Both the position numbers and the translations under genes were made by a program. Below, one piece after another: positions 1 to 10,704 of a stretch of DNA of 64,000 nucleotides. The stretch's first letter is position 1. The number at the start of each line of letters is the position of its first letter. The notes beneath the pieces are model-generated. The model did no database searches. It saw nothing but the letters and a program-made list of their open reading frames with translations, and was not told the DNA's origin. The DNA comes from Candidatus Altimarinota bacterium (GTDB lineage Bacteria > Patescibacteriota > Gracilibacteria > BD1-5 > UBA2023), in assembly GCA_028689065.1 (NCBI GenBank), contig JAQTWX010000001.1, positions 1-64,000 on the forward strand. The letters are read 5' to 3'.

Positions 1-2
1 TA

Positions 3-164
3 TATGTTGATATGGTATACGTAATCTTTTTTCTGTCGTACTTTCCTAGGGGAAAGTCGTACAGAGAAATGACAAGTCTTTCGACTCATCGATACGTTTC
101 TTTTATTGAGTGTGTTAAGGAGCGATTTGACTATCCGTTTTGGATAGCGGGAAGGAGTATATAG
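3..164 (+). CDS. C-terminal end of an unrecognised protein, cut by the window edge
   Basis: An open frame enters from the left edge and runs 53 codons to a TAG at 162-164. It ends with residues RFDYPFWIAGRSI, an ordinary amino-acid mix with aromatic and charged residues. No domain can be recognised from so short a piece. The 135 bases between its stop and pilT hold no further gene. In an AT-rich genome with only two stop codons an open stretch of this length could arise by chance, so the call is tentative. Confidence 0.4.
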   Translation, partial: YVDMVYVIFFLSYFPRGKSYREMTSLSTHRYVSFIECVKERFDYPFWIAGRSI

Positions 165-299
165 AAAAGACCATCATTGTCAAAACGATTTTGAAAAATA
201 TAGTTTTTACTCTTACTTAATAGATAATATTATCCTAATTTTTGCTTTTTCCTGTATTATATAGTACTATTGAAACACATACATTTATTATCAATTAAT

Positions 300-1358
300 A
301 TGATTATTAAAAAATTCAAACAACTCCTCGATGACATGATTCAGACACAGATTCCAGATATCCACTTCACTGCGGGGTCTGAACCATATATCCGAAAACA
401 TTCAGGAGATATAGAAATACTTTCAAGTTTCGGAATAACAGAAAAGGAAGATATTATTGCTATTGTTGTGGAAATGATTGGACAAGAACGTACTGACAAA
501 CTTATACATAACCATGAGGGAGATTTTAGTTATGCTCATGGGATTCATAAATTTCGTATTAATGTCTTTGAAAATGCTAAAGGATTTGGTATTGCTATTC
601 GATACATCCCAACAAAAATCCCGACTTGTCAGGAACTTTCTATTCCAGAAGATGTCATAAAACTTCTCCATAGAACAAAGGGGCTTATCCTTGTGACTGG
701 CCCAACTGGAAGTGGTAAATCCACTACCCTCGCGGCGATGATTGAGTACATCAATACAACCATGAAAAAACATATTATCACCATCGAGGATCCGATAGAA
801 TTCAATTTTCAAGGAAAAGAATGCCTCGTTCACCAGCGGGAAGTAGGCACTCATACTGAGTCTTTTGCTCGTGCTATCAAATCCGCACTCCGTGAAGATC
901 CAGATATCATCATGGTTGGAGAAATGCGTGATCCAGAAACCATTCAAGCCGCTCTTACTCTTGCAGAGACGGGACATCTCGTCCTTTCAACGCTCCATAC
1001 CAATGATACAGTTCAATCTATCGATCGTATTATCGATACATTTCCAACAGCCGGGCAGAGTCAGGTTCGTGTACAACTCGCTATGAGTCTCGTAGGAGTC
1101 GTAAGTCAAACACTTCTTCCGAAGAAAAATTCTTCCGGACGAGTAGTTGCTCGAGAAATACTTATTAATAATGATGCTATTCGAAGTATTATTATTCAGG
1201 GACTCACTCATCAAATCTATTCTATGATTGAACTTGGTGGTTCAGAAGGAATGATACTTATGGATAAATATCTCGAGATGCTCTATAATAAAGGAATGAT
1301 TACAAAAGAAGTTTATATGAGTCGAGTCCGATACAAAGATCTTGTCACAAAATTCTAA
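300..1358 (+). CDS. pilT: Type IV pilus retraction ATPase PilT
   Basis: PilT is a hexameric cytoplasmic ATPase that drives retraction of type IV pili. The 352-residue protein has the full family layout: an N-terminal PAS-like region, a Walker A motif GPTGSGKSTT near residue 135, an Asp box (TIEDPIEF), a Walker B region DPDIIMVGEMRD and a His box (LSTLHTND). The length matches the family. An in-frame TTG lies 30 bases upstream, but the ATG at 300 gives the normal PilT N-terminus. It contains no UGA codon. It is followed after 22 bases by the cNMP/GAF gene, probably in one operon. No pilB, pilC or pilD is seen here. PilU is the main alternative. Confidence 0.93.
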   Translation: MIIKKFKQLLDDMIQTQIPDIHFTAGSEPYIRKHSGDIEILSSFGITEKEDIIAIVVEMIGQERTDKLIHNHEGDFSYAHGIHKFRINVFENAKGFGIAIRYIPTKIPTCQELSIPEDVIKLLHRTKGLILVTGPTGSGKSTTLAAMIEYINTTMKKHIITIEDPIEFNFQGKECLVHQREVGTHTESFARAIKSALREDPDIIMVGEMRDPETIQAALTLAETGHLVLSTLHTNDTVQSIDRIIDTFPTAGQSQVRVQLAMSLVGVVSQTLLPKKNSSGRVVAREILINNDAIRSIIIQGLTHQIYSMIELGGSEGMILMDKYLEMLYNKGMITKEVYMSRVRYKDLVTKF

Positions 1359-1380
1359 GAAATAATTTAATTATTCTTCT

Positions 1381-2355
1381 ATGTCAAAAGAAATCAAACA
1401 TTCTCCCGAAATATCAAAGATTCCTGAAATAAATTCTTTAAAAGAATCTCTTGGTACACTTCAGCAAAGTCTTAATATTCATCCTATTCTTGCATTCTTG
1501 GAAGAATTCGATAGTTTTTTCAAGAAAAAAAAACGCATTCTCACAAATAATGAAGTACTCTTTACTCCATGAGAAAATCCCTATTTCTACGTTATCTCTT
1601 CTGGGGCGCTCTCTATTCTCCGTATGACTCCAACAGGAGAAAAAAAGGAAATATGACGAGCTTATACAGGAAGTTTTATAGGTGAAGGGGTACTTTTTGA
1701 TAGAAATCAAAAAGATATCGAGGCAGTTGCAATCGGGGAAGGAGCAAGTGTTGTGACGCTTACAAAAGAAGACATTACATATCTTGAATCACAAAATCCA
1801 GAAAAAATTCTCGCTCTTTTTAAACATATTATAGAAATCACTAATTCTCGACTTCTTGATGCCTGAAAAGAAATAGCTTCCCTCTATGAGATAAATATAA
1901 AAATCGATGAACTCTCTAGCCTCGGAGAGCAAGGATTTAAAGATATTATCAATCATATATCCAAAACTCTTGATATTGATTATATCATATCCATAGAACA
2001 ACATCCGGCTGTTCCTGGGCTTTTTATTCACAAATATAATTCTCGATTTCCTTCTATCTGGCCTATTAATCAAAAGGCGATTGAAGAGATACGAGAAGAT
2101 ATGCCGACGGGAGAAATAGTAAGTACTGGAAATATTCTTGGTACCTCTGAAAGTGACAATCTCTATCTTGTTCCTCTCAAAACTCGAAAAAATCTTAAGG
2201 GATATTTTATCCTAGGAAAGAAAAATAAAAAAACATTTAATAATACCGATATGCGTATTATGAATAATATCGCTCCTCTTCTCGGTTCTATGATTGAAAA
2301 TAACCAGACTCTCGCTGAGAAAAAAGCACTAAGCCTCAAGCAAGAAAACTTTTAG
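1381..2355 (+). CDS. Cyclic-nucleotide-binding-fold protein with a GAF-like domain
   Basis: The 324-residue reading frame is whole only if TGA at 1570, 1654 and 1864 is glycine. About residues 45-150 look like a Crp-type cNMP-binding beta barrel (FTPGENPYFYVISSGALSIL, then SFIGEGVLFD). The C-terminal half resembles a GAF domain (YLVPLKTRKNLKGYFILGKK). No DNA-binding helix-turn-helix is visible, so it is probably a sensor or adaptor rather than a Crp transcription factor. The Arg of the usual phosphate-binding cassette is not at its expected place (KDIEA instead of PRSA-like), so cAMP binding is uncertain. Its position between pilT and a TraG-like ATPase suggests a role at the pilus or envelope. 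Confidence 0.72.
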
Positions 2356-2417
2356 CTTGCGAGATTAGGGTTTTTGATTACAATCCACCGGAATGTTACA
2401 TTCGTTACAATCAACCT

Positions 2418-4835
2418 TTGAATAAAGAGAGAACTATATTGGAAGTATCTGTCGACCGCCTCAATGAAAAGGGGGTTTTTATGGCGGAACAAATTCTGAA
2501 TATCTTTCATAATACTATTGAAGAACATAAATATCTCTTTTCCAAAATCTATACTGCTCCAGAATTTAGTTTTGAGATGGCAAATATTGGTGGAACTATT
2601 CGGTTCTTTTTTGTAGTTGATAGCACCTATGCTGAATTTCTTGAAAACCAAATTTATGCTCACTATCCAAATATTGAGATACGGAAGGTGGAAGATTATA
2701 TCCCAAAAAGTACTGGTTACATTGGAAAACTTGGTCTTGTGAAACCATATATTTTCCCAATTAAAATTTATACGGATTTCAAAGAAAAGTCCGAAAAAGA
2801 AAGTGTGGATCCATTTTCCTCTATTACAAGCGCTCTTCAAAAAGGAGGAAAAGATGATATTAAAGTAATTCAAGTTCGATTTTCCCCTATCCATGATAGC
2901 GCCTGGAAAGACCCAAAAAAAATTTCCATTATTACTTCTCATTCTCCAAAGTGGCTCAAGAAAGCCTATCTTTCAAAGTACGGAATCGCTTGGAAAATAG
3001 GACTTTTCCCTTTTATAGGACTCGCGAAACTTCTCCTACTCATCGTTCATCCGCACGCACATACCGAAGAAACAGGTACAAAAGAAAATAAAGAAAAGAA
3101 TGATCCTATTGATCGGAAACTTGCTGGTTTTGGATATTCAGTAGGGATAAATATTGGATGTTATTGAACAGATAGTGTGACATCCAGAGTAACTATCAAA
3201 GAAGCTGTTTCTTCGCTTAATATCTTTTCTATTTCTGGAGGAAATGGATTTAAACTCGCTGGAGAAGCTAAGGAAGATGTTCTTTCTGAACTCAAAAATC
3301 GTACTGGAAAGAACGATATTATTCTCAATTCATCAGAACTTGCAGGACTTGTACATCTTCCGACCATCTATGTACAAACTCCTGGAATTAACTGGGTAAC
3401 TACCAAGATGCTTGAACCACCTCAAAATCTTCCACTCGCAAGCGATACCAAGGATGTCACTCCGCTCGGTATTACCAATTTTCGGGGAAATCGAACACAG
3501 TTTGGTATGTTGCCAAGTGACCGACGACGTCATGTTTATATTATCGGGAAAACCGGTATGGGTAAATCGACCTTGCTTGAAAATATGATTTACGATGATA
3601 TCGTAAAAGGACGTGGGGTTGCAGTCATAGATCCACATGGAGATCTTGCTGATACGATCCTTGCGAATATTCCGAAATCTCGAACAAATGATGTGATAGT
3701 TTTTGATCCCTCTGATTATAAAAATCCTATTGCATTCAATATGCTTGAGAGTGTTCCGAAAGAACTTCAACCAATTGTTGCATCTGGACTTCTTTCCATC
3801 TTTAAGAAAATGTTTGCTGAGAGCTGGGGACCACGGCTTGAATATATTCTTCGAAATACGATTATAACTCTTCTGCAAGTTCCAGATTCCACTCTTATGA
3901 CGATTCCTATGATGCTCACACAGACATCGTTCCGCAGAAAAGTCATCGCCAAAATCCAAGATCCACTTATGGAAAAGTTCTGGACGAGCGAATTTGAAGC
4001 GATGGAAGGCAAACAAATGGTCGAAGCCGTGAGTCCTATTCTCAATAAAGTCGGACAATTTCTCTCCTCCACTCTCCTCCGAAATATCCTCGGTCAGCCC
4101 AAGAACCCATTCTCCCTCCGATGGATCATGGATAATAAGAAAATTTTTATCGTGAATCTCTCCAAAGGGAAAATCGGGGAAGATTCCAGTGCTCTTCTCG
4201 GAGCTATGATGGTTACCAAGTTCCAGATTGAGGCAATGGGACGAGCCGATATCCCAGAAGAAAAACGAGAAGATTTCTATCTCTATGTCGATGAGTTCCA
4301 GAACTTCGCGACCGACTCGTTTGCGACGATACTTTCGGAAGCTCGGAAATATAAACTCAATCTCGTGATGGCGAACCAGTACATCGAACAGATGTCTGAG
4401 AATGTCCGCGGAGCGGTGTTCGGAAATGTCGGAACCATCGCAAGTTTTCAGGTCGGATTTCAAGATGCGGCCGTTCTTTCTGGTCTCATGGATGAGGAAG
4501 TAGTATCGACCAATGATCTCGTAAATCTCGGAAAGTACGATATCTATACCAAGCTTCTCATAAATGGAATGCCATCAAAAGTCTTCTCTGCTACAACATT
4601 CTGACCAATCAAACTCCGCGTGCCAAACCCTGAGCAGAAAAAAGAAGTTATCATGAAGGTGAGTCGCGAAAAGTACTCAAAACCCGTCGAGTTCGTAGAA
4701 AAGAAGATCAACGATTACATGACCAAGATCGTCGAGGAAGAAAAGAAATTCAAGGCAGCGCAAGAAGCGTACAAAGAGAAAATGAAGGCAGAGAAGAAAA
4801 AGAAAGCCGAAGAGGCGAAAAAACCATCCGTGTAA
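2418..4835 (+). CDS. VirD4/TraG-type coupling ATPase
   Basis: The protein has 805 residues, with glycine UGA at 3165 and 4602 joining three open segments. After an N-terminal domain of about 330 residues comes a P-loop (HVYIIGKTGMGKSTLLE), then VIDPHGDLADTIL, and a Walker B strand DFYLYVDEFQNFATDSFATI followed by MANQYIEQ, typical of the conjugative coupling / TraM-recognition ATPase family. The last 60 residues are a Lys/Glu-rich coiled coil. Members move DNA or protein through type IV secretion-like machines, and related stand-alone copies are common in candidate phyla. The TTG start at 2418 is uncertain because the frame is open further upstream. It ends just before a strong terminator. 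Confidence 0.8.
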
Positions 4836-4838
4836 GAG

Positions 4839-4873
4839 AAAAAAGCGACTATCTATACGATGGTCGCTTTTTT
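4839..4873 (+). terminator. Intrinsic terminator of the pilT operon
   Basis: An 11-bp perfect stem, AAAAAAGCGAC with GTCGCTTTTTT, encloses a 13-base loop and ends in a T run, three bases after the stop of the TraG-like gene. Confidence 0.9.
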
Positions 4874-4884
4874 AGTATTGTTTT

Positions 4885-4921
4885 AAATGAAACTTGATTT
4901 ACAAAAGAAAAATGTAATAAT
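4885..4921 (+). promoter_or_regulatory. Promoter box shared with 53555-53591
   Basis: The first 22 bases of this stretch (AAATGAAACTTGATTTACAA and two more A) are identical to bases 53555-53576. Both contain TTGATT (here 4894-4899), a 16-base spacer and AATAAT, a plausible sigma-70 type promoter. In both places the downstream gene starts with TCTATGAAAAC and encodes an exported protein. Confidence 0.55.
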
Positions 4922-4959
4922 AGTTTTATTTGAAATACTTATCTTCTCAATTTTTCTCT

Positions 4960-7491
4960 ATGAAAACAAAAAATAATATTTGTCATTCTGAGCGTAGCGA
5001 AGAATCTACCGCTATAAATCTCAAAAAAGGAAGATGCTGAAATAAATTCAGCATGACAAAATATAATGGTTTCACCCTCGTGGAACTCATCGTCGTCATT
5101 AGTATACTTGCTATTCTTGGTACTATTGCTTTCGTCAATCTCCAGGGTTTTTCAGGTTCTGCGAGAGATAGTGATAGGATAACAACATTAGCCAATCTAC
5201 AAAAATGACTGAACTTATTTCAAATAAAAGTATGAAGTTATCCAACACCAGATAATCAAACAGGAACTTGAATAGTGAATTGAATAGTACTTTCATATGT
5301 ATGAATAATATGAGATAATATTTCAAGAATAATAAACTATAGCCAAATACCAACAGACCCACTATCACAAACAAACTATGTATATGGAACAGATGTAAAT
5401 AGAACAAACTACCAAATAGCAACAACACTAGAAAATCAAATAGCATATACTCCAGTAATAGAAACTACATATGCAAATGCATGATATAAAGCAAAAGTAG
5501 TGTGAAACTATAATTGATTACTAAAAGTATGAACAGGATTATATAACCTACCAAGTCTAATATTTATATGAACATGAATAATATCAATAGATACATTCAC
5601 AGGATTCATAATAGATAAATGAACAAATCTTCCATACAAACTAAACACAACAGATCCAGAAAATAAAGAAACGATTACAAAACAACTACAACAATTAAAT
5701 CAAACAACAGCAACATTAGTATTAACATGAGTATCAATCCCAAACTATACAAGTAGTGAATTCAAATGATTACTAGAAATACCACCAGGACTATTATCAT
5801 TATGAATAACAAACAAAGATAAACTATGACAAGCAATTTACTGAGATAATTATTTTACAACAATAAATAATGAAATAACATGTGCAGATAAACAAACCCC
5901 AACAGCAGAACAATACTTTACCTTTGATGCACTAACCCAAACAATAACAAACTATGATGCTACATGATGAACAGATATAGTAATTCCTTGTAAAATATGA
6001 TGAGTAACTGTGAAAACACTTTGAATTCAATCTTTCAAGAATAAATGATTAACAAGTGTAATAATTCCAGATAGCGTTATAACAATAGTAAATCAAGCTT
6101 TTATGAGTAATTCATTAACTGAGGTAATAATCCCAAATGGTGTTACAACTATAATGGGAGCAGCTTTTCATACCAACTCATTAACAAGTGTGGTTATTCC
6201 AAGTAATATAATAAGTATTGCAAATAATACTTTTTTTAATAATCCACTAACAAGTATTACAAACTATGATGGATTTACTTCAAGTGAATATTTCTATACA
6301 GCTACTTGAGCTGGTATAGAGATAAATGGTTATATATGAACTGCAACTAATCTAACAATACCAAGTACTATTAATGGAAAAAGTGTAGTGAGTTTATGAG
6401 TTAATGCTTTTAATAATAAATGATTAACAAATGTTGTAATTCCAACCAGCATCATATCTATATGAGCTTATGCTTTTAATAATAATCCAATAACAAATAT
6501 AACAAACTATGATTGAGTAGTTTCAACAGAATATATTTATGGGCCAAGTTGAGCTGGTATAGAGATAATTAATTATATATGAACTGCAACGGATCTAACA
6601 ATACCAAGTACTATTAATGGAAAAAGTGTAGTGAGTTTATGAATGTATTCTTTTTATAATAAGTGATTAACTAGTGTTGCAATTCCAAATACTGTTACGA
6701 ATATTTGAAATTCAGCCTTTTATGGGGATTTGCTAACGAGTGTAGTAATTCCAGATAGTGTTACAAATATTTGAAATTATGCTTTTTTTACTAATCAGTT
6801 ATCAAGTATAACTATTTGAAATAGTGTTACAGATATATGATGGTATGCCTTTTACAGTAATAAATTAACAAGTGTAGTAATTCCAAATAGTGTAATAAAT
6901 ATATGAAAAGAGGCTTTTTATAATAATCTTATTTCAAGCTTAACTCTGGGAAATAGTATTAAAACTATAGAAATATGAGCCTTTTATGTTAATTCACTAA
7001 CCAATGTGGCAATTCCAAATAGCATTACAAGTATATGAGGTTATGCCTTTCATAATAATCCACTAACAAGTGTAACAAACTATGATTGAGTAGTTTCAAC
7101 AGAATATGTCTATGGTCCGAGTTGAAATGGTATAGAAATAAGTAGTTATATGTGAGCTGCTACAAATCTCACTATACCAGGTAGTATTAATGGGAAGAAT
7201 GTGATAAGTTTATGAGTTAATGCCTTTGGTGGTAAATGATTAACAAGTGTGGTAATCCCAATGGGTATTACCACAATATGATTAAGTGCTTTTTATAATA
7301 ATGGATTAACAGCTATTACAATACCGAGTAGTGTTACAAGTATATGAACTAATGCTTTTAGTAATCAAAATACTTCAGTTTGAAATTGAACAGTATATTG
7401 ACCAGCTAGTTGATATGTATTTGATACTTATGCTAATAATACAAATACCGAGTTTGATAAAGTAAAATTACCAAATTATGTGGGGCAATAA
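4960..7491 (+). CDS. Prepilin-like protein with BspA-type leucine-rich repeats
   Basis: The 843-codon frame contains about fifty TGA codons and no TAA or TAG before 7489. Near residue 38 is a type IV prepilin cleavage and methylation motif followed by a hydrophobic helix (NGFTLVELIVVISILAILGT). From about residue 350 the protein consists of BspA/LRR_5 repeats of the type LTSVVIPNSV...IG..AF.NN, interrupted three times by an insert with the core ITNYDG. BspA repeats occur in surface adhesins. ATG 5053, just before the motif, is an alternative start, but 4960 fits the shared promoter and TCTATGAAAAC start context. A palindromic repeat lies inside the leader. Strikingly, UGA is the main glycine codon here, unlike in the housekeeping genes. 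Confidence 0.82.
4981..5058. repeat. Palindromic repeat of the HSERSEES-encoding type inside a coding leader
   Basis: The element is bounded by TGTCATTCTGA and TCAGCATGACA, which are imperfect inverted ends. It contains an inner perfect hairpin TGCTGAA-ATAAA-TTCAGCA at 5035-5053. Its left end translates to CHSERSEES, the signature of a dispersed REP-like repeat seen in many bacterial genomes (recalled from general knowledge). Here it sits in frame within the leader of the prepilin-like gene. I saw no other copy in the window. Confidence 0.7.
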
Positions 7492-7501
7492 TCTGACAAT
7501 T

Positions 7502-7534
7502 AAAAAAGTCATTTGCTAAGCGAATGACTTTTTT
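7502..7534. terminator. Bidirectional terminator between convergent genes
   Basis: A 12-bp perfect stem (AAAAAAGTCATT with AATGACTTTTTT) around a 9-base loop has A runs and T runs on both sides. It can serve the LRR gene on the plus strand and terC on the minus strand. Confidence 0.88.
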
Positions 7535-7539
7535 AAAGC

Positions 7540-8448
7540 TTATTTCCCCTTCCGAACCCTTGCAAGGGACGCTACTTCCAAAAGACTGAAAAAGAGGATG
7601 AAAATAATACTGTAAAATATAGAAGTATGAGAGCGAATATATACCGCAATACTATCCCCAAAGAAAAGTACAACAAAGAGGAACAAGATTCCGAAAGAAA
7701 GAATAGTGAGTGTGTGATTTTGGAGATAGAGTGCGAGCTTCTTTTCATCCGCAGGACGAATGTACTTTGTATGGAGTACAACGAAGAGTCCTCCGAGAAT
7801 GAAGAGGACAAACGGGAGGATATTAAAATGGAGGAACTTCGTATCTATTTCGTGAGTTCCAGAGAGAATCATTTCAACAGCCACAAAGAGTATAACAAAA
7901 AGACCTACCCACTGAATCTGTGGATAACAGTCGAGGTATTTGGCGATGAGGTTTGACGCAAAAGCCATGAGAACAATCGAAAATACAAGTCCAATTCCAA
8001 GGGCTGCAATATTTTCATGAGCTGCTCCAGCAACCGCGAGGACATTGTCGAGACTCATGGAGAAATCGGCTATGAGAATAGTCCAGATAGCCGCCATAAG
8101 TCCTGCTTTTTTCGCATCTATATGATGTTCCTCATGAGCAGGCGCTCGAAGTTCACGATAGAATTTCCACACGACATACATAAGCAGGAGACCTCCAGCA
8201 AACTTCACTCCTACGAGTGAGAGGAGAAATACTGCAAAAAATGCAAGGATGATACGCAAAACTGTCGCGAGAGCGATTCCGAAAAATATCGCCTGTTTCC
8301 GCTCCTTTCCCTGGAGTTTTCGGGTTGCCATCCCGATGAGGATAGCATTATCCCCGCTCATCACGATATCAATAAGAATAATATTTAGGAGTGCCATCGC
8401 TCATTGAGCAGTAAAAAGATTGTAAAATTGGGAAATGAACTGTTCCAT
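7540..8448 (-). CDS. TerC-family integral membrane protein
   Basis: The 302-residue polytopic membrane protein carries the TerC family signatures MSGDNAILIG near the N-terminus and SMSLDNVLAVAGAA near the middle. These acidic, membrane-buried motifs are thought to bind metal. Members export or handle metal ions (Mn in Alx/YkoY types). The ATG at 8448 is used because reading TGA as Gly extends the frame 17 codons above the next Met and gives a normal first helix (MEQFISQFYNLFTAQGAMAL). The start is preceded by a T-rich tract, not a Shine-Dalgarno sequence. It converges on the LRR gene and is divergent from the methyltransferase gene. Confidence 0.9.
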
Positions 8449-8534
8449 AAAAAAAGATTGCAAAATAGGATGGATGTGAGTATAGTAATTAAGTTAATAA
8501 AGTCAAAAATCCCTAAAATTCCTAAAGCTAAAAA

Positions 8535-9911
8535 ATGAAAAAACATCAATCCGATATCAATCCCCGCTTCGTCGAATATTTCCAAGAGAACTTCTTCGCG
8601 AACAAACCCGAGGAACTCGATCGATTCCTTGAAGCCCTCACTAAACCGCTCCCGAAGACTATCCGAGTCAACACCACTCGTATCAATGTCGAGGATTTCA
8701 AGGCGCGTGCAGAGCGAAATAATTGGATTCTCACCCCAACCAATAATCCGACTGTCTTCCGAATTGATAGAACCGAGATTAAGATGCCACTCGGACATAC
8801 ATTAGAGCATTTGCTTGGATATTTCTATATGCAGGAATTGTCAGCAAGTATGAGCGTACATTATTTAACTGATGGAAAAATAAACAATACTCCATATCTC
8901 ATTCTCGATATGGCAGCAAGTCCGGGAGGAAAAACCACTCAACTTAGTGAACATTATCCCAATTCCATTATCGTCGCTAATGAACCGACCCGCGACCGCA
9001 TGGCACAGCTCGTTTCCAATACAGAGCGTCTCAGAAATGACCGGATTATGATTACGAACTATGATGGAGGATTCTATAGTAATCTTCCAGAAACTTTTGA
9101 TCGTATTCTCATTGATGCTCCATGTTCAGGAGAAGGCATTGGGTTCAAGGAATCTCAGACAGTAAAATACTGGAATCTCAAAAACATTCATAAGATTGCT
9201 CGACTTCAGATAAAACTTCTCGATGCTGCTTTTCGAGCCCTCAAAACTGGCGGAGAAGTTCTCTATTCTACCTGTACACTCAACAAGATTGAAAATGAAT
9301 GAGTCATAAATGAAATTCAATCCAGATATCCAGAAAGTTTCGAAGTACTTTTTGAAAAACGATTCTGGCCACACGAAGAGGCATCTGGAGGATTTTTCGT
9401 GTGTAAGATTCGAAAAAATGCAACAGTAAAAGAAGTGGAAAATAAAGTTCCCCGTGCTATTAAAACAAACAAAGAGCTCATTCCGCTTACCAAGGATCAT
9501 GAAAGAATTCTTTCAAAATTTATTGAGATTGTCGGACTTGATTTATCAAATTATTATCTCTATGAATTTAAACGCGACATCCTCGCTATCCAAAAAAATA
9601 GTACCGCGAAAGCACTATTACAAAACATATTCCCTATTCGTCTCGGACAGAAAATCGGACGAATCGAAGAAGGAGTATTTACACCTGATAACCGTATTGG
9701 ACGCGATTTTCGGCTCACAAAAACTCCGGTATACGAGATAATGAGTGAACAAGAGCTCGATGATTACCTCCGAGGGAAAGAAATAGGTGAGAATATTCAG
9801 GAAGAATATTCTGTACTTCAATATAAAGGACTCAATGTCGGATTTGAATCCAAAAATCCGAAAACTGAGAAATTTACAAATACTTTCCCAAGAGAATGGC
9901 AAAGAAAATAA
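8535..9911 (+). CDS. RsmB/RsmF/Nop2-family RNA cytosine-5 methyltransferase
   Basis: The 458-residue protein is joined across one glycine UGA at 9300. It has the SAM-binding motif DMAASPGGKTTQL (near residue 120), the motif IV catalytic segment DAPCSGEG and the motif VI segment STCTL, whose two cysteines are the catalytic pair of NOL1/NOP2/Sun enzymes. The C-terminal 150 residues resemble the RNA-binding extension seen in RsmF/YebU-type enzymes. It should transfer a methyl group from SAM to C5 of cytosine in rRNA or tRNA. The exact target cannot be read from sequence. Confidence 0.88.
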
Positions 9912-9915
9912 AATA

Positions 9916-10242
9916 TTATTCTTGCTGCAAAAATAATATTCTCTCTACTTTTGTTCGAGAAACTTCATTTCTACTATAAATAACCGATTGCTCTCATTGA
10001 ATACGATGAATAATACCAGCAACCATAGATAGACAGTCTTTTGGATTTGTACAAGCAAGGATCTGTTCAGTATCTCTTTTTGTAAAAAAAGGTATGAATT
10101 TACGCAATCCCGGAACCATATCCTGAGTAAAATTACTCAGTAAATAAATCTCTTTGATGGTTCTCGGAGCGAAAAAGAATTGTTCAAGAATCTCGACTTG
10201 TGTTCATATACAAGGCTCTTTTTTATTATTTAACATATTCAT
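9916..10242 (-). CDS. Small hypothetical protein (108 aa)
   Basis: This frame is visible only when TGA is read as Gly; two such codons occur. It starts MNMLNNKKEPCIGTQVEI (ATG at 10242, alternative at 10236) and ends in LFLQQE before TAA at 9916-9918. The composition is protein-like: EIYLLSNFTQDMVPGLRKF is a plausible amphipathic helix, and two cysteines lie close together (ILACTNPKDC). No family is recognised and no membrane segment is seen. It converges on the methyltransferase gene with four bases between stops and is divergent from groES. Confidence 0.62.
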
Positions 10243-10321
10243 ATACTGCAACTTATAAGATATTTGCAGTATGGTAATAGAAAAAAAGTTTTTTGTCAAA
10301 GGTAATTCCAGAAATAAAAAT

Positions 10322-10360
10322 TTGACTTCTTATTTAGCACGCATATAATGCACCTGCTAA
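10322..10360 (+). promoter_or_regulatory. groES promoter overlapping a degenerate CIRCE-like operator
   Basis: TTGACT (10322-10327), a 16-base spacer and TATAAT (10344-10349) form a good sigma-70 promoter. Overlapping the -10 is TTAGCACGC-N9-ACCTGCTAA (10334-10360). Its length and outer arms (TTAGCA...TGCTAA) match the HrcA-binding CIRCE element TTAGCACTC-N9-GAGTGCTAA, but the inner bases differ. No hrcA lies in this window. The promoter is well supported, the operator less so. Confidence 0.6.
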
Positions 10361-10413
10361 TTTCTATTTCGAAATTACATTTTCTCAATTTAATTTCTTA
10401 ATTTTTAGAGCTT

Positions 10414-10704
10414 ATGCAGATACAACCGTTATCCGATCGCGTACTCCTCCGTGGAGTAGAAGCTGAGATGGTTACCAAGAGTGGTATCTATCTCCCAGAA
10501 AATGCCAATAAAGAAAGACCCCATATCTATGAGGTCGTAGCAATAGGTCCCGGAAAAAAGGACAAGGATGGAAATATAACAACCATTGATTTGAAAGTCG
10601 GAGACCAAGTGATTTCCGGGCAATACTCTGGAGACGAAGTCGAGGTCGATAAACTCAAATACAAGATTGTCGGGTACGAGTATATTTTAGCGAAAGTGGT
10701 TTAA
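10414..10704 (+). CDS. groES: Co-chaperonin GroES
   Basis: The 96-residue protein has the usual GroES length and pattern: PLSDRVLLRGVEAE at the N-terminus, a mobile-loop region (KSGIYLPENANKERP), then VVAIGPGKKDKDGN and a C-terminal YILAKVV. GroES caps the GroEL cavity during ATP-driven folding in the cytoplasm. It contains no UGA codon. It lies 390 bases upstream of groEL, separated by a small gene on the opposite strand, so the pair is probably not one simple operon. Confidence 0.96.
   Translation: MQIQPLSDRVLLRGVEAEMVTKSGIYLPENANKERPHIYEVVAIGPGKKDKDGNITTIDLKVGDQVISGQYSGDEVEVDKLKYKIVGYEYILAKVV

Noticed and set aside
1381-2355. Many genes look broken by premature stops, as in a decaying genome
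   Set aside because: All the breaks are TGA, none is a frameshift or TAA/TAG, and the frame continues with conserved sequence. Recoding explains them all.
4960-7491. Repetitive AT-rich stretch considered as noncoding or CRISPR-like
   Set aside because: The repeats are protein-level LRR units in one long frame; there are no identical direct repeats with unique spacers, and no cas genes occur anywhere in the window.
8017-8220. Plus-strand frame inside terC and similar frames inside clpB, uvrB and the RND pump
   Set aside because: They are reverse-strand shadows of recognised genes with no family similarity or start signals of their own.
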